64,000 bases of DNA, from assembly GCA_963576475.1 (NCBI GenBank), contig OY754982.1, forward strand, positions 17,840,217 through 17,904,216, in the 5' to 3' direction. The notes under the pieces are model-generated. The model saw only the letters and a list, made by a program, of their open reading frames with translations, was not told where the DNA came from and did no database searches. How positions within the stretch are numbered: position 1 is the first letter of the stretch; every line of letters starts with the position of its first letter. This document shows, in pieces, positions 1 through 12,000 of the stretch. Both the position numbers and the translations under genes were made by a program. Origin of the DNA: Molanna angustata (lineage: Eukaryota; Arthropoda; Insecta; Trichoptera; Molannidae).

Positions 1-95
1 TCAATCCTCACTCCTCCAAAGTTTCTAAATTCTTTTAAACGATCAGCAACAATGAACTTTGATTGTTCAGGGTCAGCAAGAGCTTTGTCCAACAA
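1..95 (-). CDS. PEPD: Prolidase exon, most 3' visible, truncated by window edge
   Basis: Minus-strand exon beginning after an AG acceptor (CT at 96-97 on the plus strand). It reads [13 protein letters not shown], then a stretch ending FRNFGGVRI, matching the segment that follows the EPG..YFID motif in animal prolidases. It joins in frame to the exon at 973-1164 to give FIDK-LLDK. Position 1 falls inside the codon after Ile (bases GA), at or next to the fifth metal ligand, so the C-terminal roughly 50 residues lie outside the window. Confidence 0.9.
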   Translation of the reverse strand, partial: MLDKALADPEQSKFIVADRLKEFRNFGGVRI

Positions 96-3000
96 CTATT
101 AACAAAACTTTAGTTGAAATAAATACATCTACAAATTACTGTTAATATTAACCCTTTGAACGTGTAAATCGACTAAAGTCGCCCGAATTTTTTTCCCCTT
201 TCGACGCGTAAATGGACTATAGTCCATGGCTTGTAAAAAACATTACCTTCGGATGTGAAAAAATATAAAAATATATATTTAATTAAAAAATTTTGAGCCC
301 CCCAAAATATAACGTGAGAACTATTTTTTGATGTATTACATCAAGATATTGATTAAAAAAAATTAAAAGGAATTTTGTCGAATACTTTATATTTTTATTG
401 AAAATTTGCATTTTTCAGATCAAATTTTATTTTTTGCTTAACGTGTTCAAAGGGTTAATAACAATGCTGTTGGACAATGGTATGAACATTGACCATATTG
501 ATAGATGGGAGATGGGATGTATTAAAAAATAAAAACCTCAAATTTCCAGGCTGTGAAAGCATTTGGAAAATTTTGACAGATGAAATCATAATGAAGAAAT
601 TAATGAATATCTATGGAATACAAATCAGCTTTAAATTTATGCTATTTAAACATATGATATTGAAGTCAATTAGACTTATAGTTTGGGGTGTAGAGAAGAC
701 ACAAAAAAGATATGTCATACGGCGTACGCCCTACGTACAAAAACAACGTGATGAAATTCAAAGTATGAAAAGCATATGAGAAGGGCTGACCCTAAATAAA
801 CTAGAGGCAAAGAAGATTTATAATGAATTTCAGATTAAAGCTTTGATTTTAATAAATCGAAATACAGAATCATATTGCCATATATACATATATGGATGCA
901 AATCATTTTGCCATATATCTATTAATATAATAAAAAAAAATAATATTATAAGCTGTATTTGTTCCATATTACCTTGTCAATAAAGTAGCATCCGGGTTCA
1001 ACAGTAATAGCCATGCCAGCTTTAAGTTCCCTGGCGGTACGAAGTGAGTTGAGTGGTGGCGGAGGACGGGCTGGATTCCCTGGTAAGTAACCACCTACAT
1101 CGTGCACATCAACTCCTAAGAAGTGACCCAAACCATGGGGTTGGAATATTCCGTGAATCCCTGCCTGAAAATCAACATAAAACATACATACACGCTATAA
1201 ATATTTGTCAAATGTATTGTAAAACTTGACATACATCAAATGTGTTACTGCAATAAGCTTTTGATTCAATGAAAAAATAATCAATGTACAAAACTAAAGT
1301 ATCTTGTGAGTTTATACATTATGATATGTAAATACTGCGTTTTAAACGAGTGGATATTGAATCAAATTGTTTTTTTTGCACAGATGTTTATTTTAATTAA
1401 AAGTTCTAGAAAACTACAGCAATAATATTGTGGTTACATAATATGATGATTTGAAATAATAAATTAGCCAAAGATGTTTCTACATAGATATTAAAACAAG
1501 GGTTAATGGTGTATGTACAATGTGCTGACCAGTAATAAATAATAATAATTTAACAATAATAACAAGTAGCAAAAAAAAAAACAAGTAATCATGATAAAAT
1601 GAGGAGGAGGGAGGATTATTTGTGAGAAGGGAGGTGCTTGTTTTAGGGAATTATGGAATGGGGTTGAAAAATATCTATCTGTTTCCGATAAGTTTCTAGG
1701 AAGTCATGGAAAATGTCTGTATGTTTGAATTTTAAGTTATTGTCTCGTTCAGTTCTGAATTATTATATTGTATGTATGTATGTCAAAATTTATCATGTAA
1801 AATAAGGGATATCCTGTGTAACAAAACTTCTGTACCCACTTTTATCATGTCTTCTACATCTCCAACAAGAATTCCTCCATCTACTAAATGCTGAAGCATT
1901 ACTTTGTTTGCCAAGATGTGCATATCTGGCCACATAACCCCTGGCTTGGCATTGCTGAAAAAAAAATTAAATTATAAAAAGAATAGTGCTGTGTGAGAAA
2001 AAAATATCATGAATATGCAAAGTTTTCAGATTAGTTGTTGCCTTATTTTTTTCATTTAAATGAGTGTAAATATAAATGGCTGTCTGTCTAAGAAGTAAGA
2101 ATCTTGTTAAAACCAGAAGCAACTGCATGGCAAGCAACAAAGATAATTTCGCAAGAAACAATAGATAATCCTATGCAAAGTTCAACTGCTTCAAGCTACC
2201 AGCGTTCATTCAGTTGCAATTTGGAGCTGTACCGACAGTTTGAAGCAGTTGAACCGAATGTTTTAAGCAGTTGTTTGAACTGCAACATGACTGCTTCAAG
2301 CGGTCCAAGTACAAATTTTAGTACCTAATCAATAACTTTTTGAATAATTCTGAACAAATTTCCTTCTCAAAGTCCATAAAAAATAAAAAAAATATCACAA
2401 ATTGAGGATATTTACTTTAAGACAGCGTTGTTAGCTGCTAATACTGCATTATAGATAATCTTTTGATTTTCAGTAAACTTTCCATTTGCGGGGAAACTGC
2501 ATGTTATGTCAGCTGCATATCCGGCATAGTTGGCACCCATATCATATAAACTACAAATAAAAAATTAATGGCAATCAAATATCATAATTATTAAAACATA
2601 AGTAAGTTATTGTGAATTGCTATATTTTTTGCACTGGCAAAATAATAACATTTCAGTTTTAAATAAAAAAATTATAATAATAAAAACAGTTTGGAGTTTG
2701 GATCCACTATAAAATTAACAAGTATAAAGCACTTTTGTTAAACATAGCTAGCATTCTCAGAGGCACAATAATTTATATTCCCATTGTGGATTGAACTTTT
2801 TTTATTGTTATAAATAAAATTCAAATTTAATTGTAATTAGGCGGCTATGTAATAATAATATTGATAGTTTTGTCTGCAACACCTCGGTCCCCGCACCCCT
2901 CTCATTCACTCCATCCACACAATATTTTACTTGTAAAGTTGTATATTATTCAGTTTGATTTCTGCCTCTGAGGATGCCGGCTGTGTTCGGCGAAAGCGCT

Positions 3001-6000
3001 CAGGCTCATTAAAGTCTTACTCATTTGTGGATTAAAACTGTGTGTTTTTAATTTATTTTTATAAATATTTTATTTATATTTAATTCTAATTTAATTTATA
3101 CTTATGAACTTTCATTGTGTTATAATTACGAAAAAAAACTTAAAAAATTAGTAATATTTCATATATTATTTACATAATATTCCCAGCATTTTTTCCCCTA
3201 AATGTCATTCACCATTTTTCATTACATAATCCAACTGTCGATTTGTTCAAGAGAATTTATTTCTCTTAATGAATCAACAGTATTAATTAAGCCAAGACGT
3301 GGGTGCTAGGAAGAAACATTTTGTATGTTGTAGTGGATTTTTACACAGCATTATTATGTTCTATATATAAAGATGAATTCATTACCTATATGTAATATAT
3401 TATGTATGAAGCAAAATGATATATTTACAAACCACATATCGCCATTTTGTAACTTCCTTGTATTAGGTGCTCCAGGATGTCCATAGTGAAGTACGGCAGA
3501 ATTGTTTCCAGAAGCACAAATGCATGTGTAGGAGACATAACGACAACCACCCTTTTCATAACACCAATTCAAGAAAACAGCCTCGCAATGAAACTCCATC
3601 AACTCTGGACGTGCATACAACATAACCTAAAATGTAATGCATTAGCATTATTTTCAATGGTGTTTGATGGAAATACTGCAAGTTTGCTTTTTTCGTAGAA
3701 TAAATAATATAGTACCTATATGAAATATACAGGTGAATAAAAATACCTTATTGTGTAACAATAACAGTCCCAGAACAGGATTTTACCTAGTGGGGTGTTA
3801 TTATAGTCAGCTTTTATTTTTAATAACAATTTGGCGACTTTTAATTTTAATAATAATAATGAACACTTCCTTGCAACTTGCGCAAGTGGCGAGTTTAATT
3901 TCGTATGGCAATTTCTTCCAAATAACCAGTGTTTGCAGCCCAGAGAAGCAATATTTGCGTGAGAAATAAATTTTAATAAATTTCTCCTTCTCCTTCTTCT
4001 TCTTCGATGGCGCTACAGCCCAAATCGAGCCTTGGCCTCCGTTAACTTTTGCCTCCATCCAATCCTGTCCTCTGCTGCGACTTTCCAGCTCCTCTCCTGG
4101 AGAAGCTGAGCCGCATCCTTTCTGACTTCATCTTCCCACCGCAGCCTTGGTCTTCCTACCCTTCTTCTCCCACCCGGGTGTCCAGTCATGATTCGTTTCG
4201 GCACCCGTGAGGTTGGCATTCGTTGTACATGTCCAGCCCATCTCAGCCTAAGTAATTTCATGTGCGTTGAGATACTTGGGGTCTGGTACCTATATGTTGT
4301 ACAACTCATCGTTGCGTCTAATGCGCCATTCATCGCCATCCTTCACGGGTCCGCATATTCTTCGCAGTACCTTTCTTTCAAAGGTGTCCAGCGTTTCAGA
4401 CATCTTCGCCGTTATGGTCAATGTCTCGCATCCATATGCCAACACTGTTCTGACTATGGTCTTGTAGAGTGTGACTTTTGTTTTACGATGGACACTGCGA
4501 GATTTAAAAACAGGGAGCAATGAAAAATATGTTTTGTTAGCTGCCGTAATTCTTTTTCTTATTTCAGCTGGGTCTTCATTATTTTCGGTAAGACTGGAGC
4601 CCAGGTAAGTGAATTGATCCACTACTTCAAACGAGTAGTTATCCTTATAAATTTCTCCTCTGTTAGGAATCGAACCCAGGACACCCACACAGAAACCAAA
4701 CGGCTTACCAACTGTGACACGGCGGTCGGCAATTTTAGAATTTAATTGTAAAATCTGAGATTTGTACAGTTTTATTTGAATTGAAAACCTAATAGATATT
4801 AAAATGGTTCAACAAAAATTGTGATACCGTGTGAACTGGATTTAAAACCACTTGTCAATAATAATTTTAGTACATTCTATTTTTATATGTTGCAATTAAA
4901 AAAATGCATTAAACCACTTCAATTCAAATCAGATGGAGTCAGAAAAAAAATTATAAATACAAAATTCTTATAAATATTACATATTTACCTGCTTATGAGC
5001 ATCAGATGATATCTTGGCGACATAACGAAGTACATCTTGTTCCATTTCAGTCTTAATAACTCTCCTAAAATCAGGAAAGATTCATTTTATGAATAATGTA
5101 TATTTAGACAAATAATATTTCTGTATAATACCTACAGTGCAATAAATTGGAACATTGTATATAGTATATAAAAATACATTTCTATTGATTCGGCCACATT
5201 GTTAAGAGTTTCTTTCATTTTATTTGATGATTAAAAAAGATATTTTAAAATGCGAATACATATTTATTCAAAAATATACGAATGATGAATACTTACAGTT
5301 CAGCAATGATTGGGAAAAGAATCTTATTGTCCACTACAAATCTAAAAAAAGTACAACATATGAAATAATTTTAAAATCCACTTCTTAATAAAATGAAATG
5401 ATGGTAAGTTAAATGGTACCATTATCAATCTTGACACACATTCATCGCCTCATCAACATTCATACATCGTCTTATACACGTTCGTCTGTTGTTCACACTT
5501 CTTACATTTCCATCTTTCAGAATATCGTTTACATGGTCGTGCCGTCCTTTTCTTGGGCGCCCCCAACCTCTTATTCCATTCCTGTCAGCTTTGTATATTT
5601 TCTTCGTCAGGCGTTCTTCATTCATTCTCTCCAAGTGGCCAAACCATCTCAATGTGTAATAGTTTGAACAGAATAAATAACGCAATCATGTTATTTAAAA
5701 TATTCAGATATTTGTGCATGTACATTTTTCATGATGATGTGTTAAGGTAACTGGGTGATGATTGTAATGGGGAAGTTTCAATCTAATAGGGCCCATATAA
5801 TGTGGTAAGCTGAAATATCATCATAATAAAAAATTAAACCTAATGGAAACGAGTATGTTGTAGCCAATACTAAACTCTCCACTACATAGTAAGTGTATAT
5901 TTTTTCTTCTTGAAAGGTTGACAATATCTAAATGCATTTTTATGAAGTACATTTCTACTAGATTCCTAAATAAATATAAGATTCCCAGAGGGCATAAGTT

Positions 6001-9000
6001 TCCACAATGCACCATACACACAAAAACATTGTCACAAAACTCATAGTGTGCACTCTCTACATGATACCTGTTGAGAAATTAATGAAAAAAAATACACTTA
6101 AAAATTGCGAAATCATGACTCTCCACTATTCCATAGTGTGGTGAGTAAAAAGGTTTGATGTCATATGCTCATTGCATTTTTTATAATATCATACATAGAA
6201 TTTTAAATTATTATCTTTTTAAATACCCGTATTACATTATTGAATTGTTATCAGTACATACTTATCAATCCCATCAAATGAAGCTTCTTTTGAAGTAAGT
6301 CCACTATCAGAGTTTACACCATTCTAAAATGTGAAAAATAAAAACATATTGATTAAAACAAGAATTTATTTATGTACTACATCAAATTTTCAATAAATTA
6401 CATGTTTATTTTTTTCAATTAATTTTGATTTGATAAATACAAATACTCCAGCTTTGTTTGCAGAGAAAGAAAAAAAAAATACTTTGTAAGTATGAAATAA
6501 AAGAAGTTATAGATTTTATAAAATACATACTTACCAATACCAATAGTTTACTGGGATTCTTTTCTGATAGTATATCTACAATCTGAAAAATGAATAAGGA
6601 AATATTTTTATTCATTTAATTTATTGAAAATATCATGCAAAATATAATTTTGAACTGGTTACCCATTAAATATGAAATAAAATAAATAAAGTGAGTATAA
6701 ACAGTCTTCATTTGTTTCCTCATACCTTAGTATCATAGCCCCGTAATAATTAGAATAGGGGCCTGTGAACTTTTTTGGAGTTATGCCAGATAACTAGGTC
6801 TTTTAGGTTGAGTAAACAAAAAATATCAAATGATAATTTAAAAAAAACACTAAACCAACCAATAATGTGTTTTCAGTCTGGATCTGTGAGACGATTAATA
6901 TTGTAATTCTCCAGAATGTGGCAACTTGTTATTGGGTGCGTGTTTAATTAATATTTGACATAGTAGATGTTAGTTGCCCGAGAAGCAATATTAAATAACT
7001 AAATAATTTACAATGATTATGGTTGCGAAAATATACCTCAATCGAGTTGGTAATGCATAAATTTGTCACTAAGATAAAAAAATCATTATATCTCAATTAA
7101 CAAGATGTTTTATATTCAAAGAGTGGAAAAATGGCCGTTAATAATCAATTTTAATTTATACACCTTTGTTAGTGATCTATTCAATATTATGAACTCCATG
7201 TGCATTAAAAGACAAACTAATTTCAATTTATTGACTTTGATCTAACCTGATTTATCAATACTCATTCCAATTACTTTAAAAGGAGCACACATCTTTATAC
7301 AAACAAATTAATTGCATTTTTTTTCCCTTCAATCACAGTAGCTCAATCAAGGGACCACCGTTAGTTGAGTATCCCTACGAAATATAAAATCCTAACTATG
7401 ACAAGTATATACCAAAATTAGAAGAACCCGGTAGCCCATTTAAATTTTGTATATGTGAATTTTTATTGAAAACAAATATTATTGCTTTACAATCATATTT
7501 TTTTATTAACAAATTGGATCAATTAGTTTTGTGTAAAAATGATGAATAAGTGTTATACTCATATCATCTACATTTTAAAATCCAATAAGTCTTACCTAGA
7601 AGTGTTATCACTAGTGTCTTTATGGCTAAATTCTTCTGAATATCTAAACACCTTGTCAGTAAATTTTGATTTCATGGGCATCTCCATTGCGTTCACTCCT
7701 CAAAGGATATAATAACAATCAGATATAGGTGGTAATGTTTGATTACCTGATCAACATAATAAACATCATCTATCTGATAGATTTTCTTAAAATCTTCGGG
7801 TGCAAGAAGTGGTCCCATCCAAATGGCGTAATCTTCGGGAAGTCTTGGAATGAACAATGTGGCTGCACCGGTACCGCCTTGGATGGCCAGGAAACATCCC
7901 ACTTCTCGTACTCCAGACGCCCACATAAAGTAGGACTCCTGGAAAAAACAAACATCATCAATAAATTATTTTTTCTTGTCATATTTTTATTCTATTTGAA
8001 TAAAATATACTTAGTCCACACTTATGTGATTTGATATTAGTGATGGGATCATGCTGAAAATCAGCTGCTGTGGGCTTTTCCTCCTGCAATATAACTATGC
8101 ATGGTCCTTTTGAGGCGGAAAAGTTGTTTTTACAGGTCAGCGGGTGTGCAATACCTTATAAAAGGAAACACGGCACATGTGTGTATTCCCACACACCAGT
8201 CTAGTTTCACTTAAAAAGGTAACATTCGAATGAGACGGAAAAGTTGTTTATTTTTATCAATGATTTTTCTCTTGTAATTTGTTATTTGTATTCAATCTGT
8301 TTGTCTCAATAAATGTTTTATTATTATGACAACTCAGTTAAACATCTTAATCCTTAGCTATTTACAGGTACGATTCCCTGTGGGATTACAGCTTTTCACT
8401 GTGACTAAGTTGTTTTATGAGAAGATCAACATAATATAATATGTATCTCTTTACAATATGGCACCTCGATATTGAGGGATATAATGAATACCTATAGACA
8501 TATTATTTTAAATGTAAAGAAGCAGTAAAATAACTTATACACACATATTTTAGGCTATTAACAGCTAATTGACCATGCTTTTTTTCGTGTTTCTTTCTAA
8601 AATTCTGCCAAAATCTGAAAAATTTGCAATGGGTATATATATAGTTGTCACCAAATATCTTGAGCCATTTTGCCGAGTAGGGGGGCGATATGCACATATA
8701 CCAACGAAGCAAAAAGACACAAGTTTGCGCTCTTCGCACCCGGAATTTGGCAACAACTTTACATACGTGTCTTAACCAGTCAGGAGCTATCAATATGTAT
8801 TTTTTTATTTAAAAATAACAATTTTTCAATACAAATAAGTAATAATACATAAGTTATGCAACCATTTTTGTTGATTCCCCAGACTTGTTAAAAAAAATTG
8901 CTTTTATTGTCCGAGCTGAACAACCAGATATCCTAGCACTTTTTATATTCCTAATTGTAATAATCACTACACTCAGAATGCATTTGTGTTGAGTGCTTGC

Positions 9001-12000
9001 ACGGTGTACAATGCTTTCTTTAATACACTCGACATCTCTGCAAGCTCTCTCAGTGTGTTTAGGTACGACAGCTGTCTCCTCCTATCTTTCCTAGTACTTT
9101 GATTTAATCAGGGGGGCAAGTCTGGTCCTACCGGTGAAATCAAAACCATCACGATGACCAATATCATGGGTATAATTATTACATGGAGTTCTATAATATC
9201 TTTAGATGTCATAGAACTCCATATGGTAAATATATACATGATATGGGTTATCACGAGGGTTTTGATTTCGCCGATTGGACCAGACTTGCCCCCCAGCTGT
9301 CTTATTTTATTGGTTTTTTTTATGTACTAGTAAATCAATTATACACTATTTATAATTTTTGTATCAATATTAATTATCCTATTGAATAATACATGGAGTT
9401 TTCACTGGTCCACTAATAAAGCAATGTACGTTGTCTGTTTTATAAATTATGTAGACTCTATAACTTTCTATCGACCAATAAAAATAAAATGAACCTAATT
9501 CACTATCATAAAAACCTGTTCTGAAGCATATGAATACAATTGTTTCTATAATGAAGAGAAAAAAAGTATTTAAAAAAAATGAAAATACACATAGGCAGGT
9601 AGTATGTCAGGAATCGAAAAAGCTAGCGTGTGACACGAGGTTATACTTCATGCCATGGAATATGAGCTGAAAAAAATGCCTTGGTTTTTAACATATTATA
9701 AACATATTCCAAATAAGTAAGTAGAAAGAATGAGTGATGACCGTCTGACAAAAAAAGTGTACAAGGCTGATAAAAGAGGAACGAAAAGTAGAGGTCGGCC
9801 AAGAAAAAGTTGGCACGATCACATAAATGGGATTTTGAAAGATGGTGATGTTAGAAGTAAGAATAATAGAAGAGCGTGTATGAGACGATGTATGGACGTG
9901 AATGAAGCGAGGAATGTATGTCAAGAGAGAGGAGTCTGGCGTTCGGTTCTCTCTGCCTACCCCAAATAGGGAAATGGCGTGATGGTATGGTATGGTAAAT
10001 AAGTAATTAGGTCGTGTCATTCCAAGGAAATGATGGCTCGACCATGTGAACAATATTGTGAAAGAGAAAGAATAAGCTAAAAACAGGTGAACATGTTGTA
10101 TAAGACAATGTATAAATGTTAATGAGGTGATACATGCGTGCCAAGATAGACAAAATATGGCGATTGATTCTCTCTGTCTATCCTATTAGGGACATGGCAT
10201 GATGGTATGTATATAATAGAACCTGATAATGTCAAACATTTTATTTTACCCTGCGCAAGTGGCAAGTTTATTTCCATTTGGCAATTTCTTCCAACTATAC
10301 CTAGGACTAACCAGCTTACGATCTAAAGTTGATATGATTGAGTTCTAAAGTTGCTGAAGGATAATAAACTATTATCATTATTATCAAGCAACATAACTCA
10401 AATTGTGGAAAAGCCATTATGAATATTCAGCGAAACAGGCAGGGCGTGATCAGCGCCCTCTGGATTTCCTATTTTTCTGTTGTCTAGGGGTATAATTTCC
10501 AATATGGCGGACATTTAAGCAGAATTATTATTATTTTTTTTTATTCATCTTTCTGTAGGTACTACCTATAAGCAAATAGATTGTACATTGGTGTGCTTAT
10601 TCCATGACTCACTTTTTGCACGGAGTACTACATCTAGTAAAAATATCATATGAAAATCTATGGATATTTTTAGTGACAATAACATCTCAATAGAGACGAA
10701 GTTTGGGTATTTATAGGAGAACCAGGAACTCAGGCACCTACAGGGCTTACGACCTGTCATCGGCTGGTTTATGTGATCACTCTATGCGCTTGCGCAATGT
10801 TCACCAATTATGCCTTGATTGAGTTCCCTTATCAATGTAATTTTTTTTTTAAGTTTTATATATTTGAATAAGTGAATATTTCACCTGAATAAATACGAAA
10901 TTATACTATTGCCATCTATGAGGTAAGGAAGAAACCTTTTTGTAAAGCCATCTATTGAGAAATTGATTTATTTGTAAACAATGAAAGCAACAGTTCTTGT
11001 AAATGTGGTGACGGACGTGACGGTGTCTCGCACAGATGTCACCTCTGAACTGCGCCAGAAATATTATTTCATTTTTGGCTTGTTTACCTACATGTTCCTG
11101 GTTCTTCTATAAATACCCAAACTTTGTCTCTATTAAGATTTTATTGTCAATAAAAATATCATTTGACTCCCGACAGGGAAAAATCCAATGTTTGCGTATA
11201 TTCAATTAAAAAAATATAATCGAAAATCTATGGAGCTTACCAACACAAAAGGTGTTAAAATGAATACATTATAGCTGTTAAACTCCAAACAATTTTCTCC
11301 TCTCTATGAAGGGTGGATTTGAAAAAAAAGCGCCATATTGTTTAATTGGGCGTTCGATATACAATTTTCGTGCCTGGATTTTGTTACTATCATTACATAT
11401 CACTGGTTACTATGGAGTTATCATTCTTCTCTTGAGCATAATATTCTGTGTTTCGGCCTGTCTAAGAGGAAAGCGAACAAATCCAGAGGGCCTTGGCGTG
11501 ATATGCCAAAGATTCAAATGATGCGATTGTTTCAAGCGCATATTTTATTTTCTAATATAATTAAACAAAATAAAATATCTTAGTTTTTAACCACGTTGAG
11601 TATTTTTATGCCTAAAATACTCAACGTGGCATAAAAATACTCAACGTGGTTAAAAACCAAGATATTTTATTTTATTAAATTAGTTAAAATGTGCCACAAA
11701 GAATTAGCAGCAAAGTATGAATATATTATATTCTGGTTGGTTGGAAAAAATTGCCTAGTGGCAATAAGCCCGCCAGTGTACAATATATTTGTTTATATTA
11801 TGTAGAGAAAGATAAATATATTGAAAAACGATCCTGCATTTTCGTTGATTTTTTTAGTTACTTACATAGTAAAGTTTTATTTTCAAATGGATAATTAAGT
11901 CGTTTTATTTTGTAAAATTACCTAAGTATATCATTTACGATTTCAGATAAATATGTATAGGTATATGCAATAATTTATTTAGTCGCCGAAAGCCGTGGAT

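Noticed and set aside
2104..2328. Possible extra prolidase exon
   Set aside because: On the wrong strand and made of the GCAGTTG inverted repeats; the neighbouring exons already join in phase without it.
9070..9302. agctgtct as target duplication of the hairpin MITE
   Set aside because: The left copy lies 33 bp away from the element end, so it does not flank it directly.
9688..10053. Minus-strand frame opposite the LINE at 9719
   Set aside because: Antisense shadow of the LINE coding strand; the same shadow appears opposite 33729.
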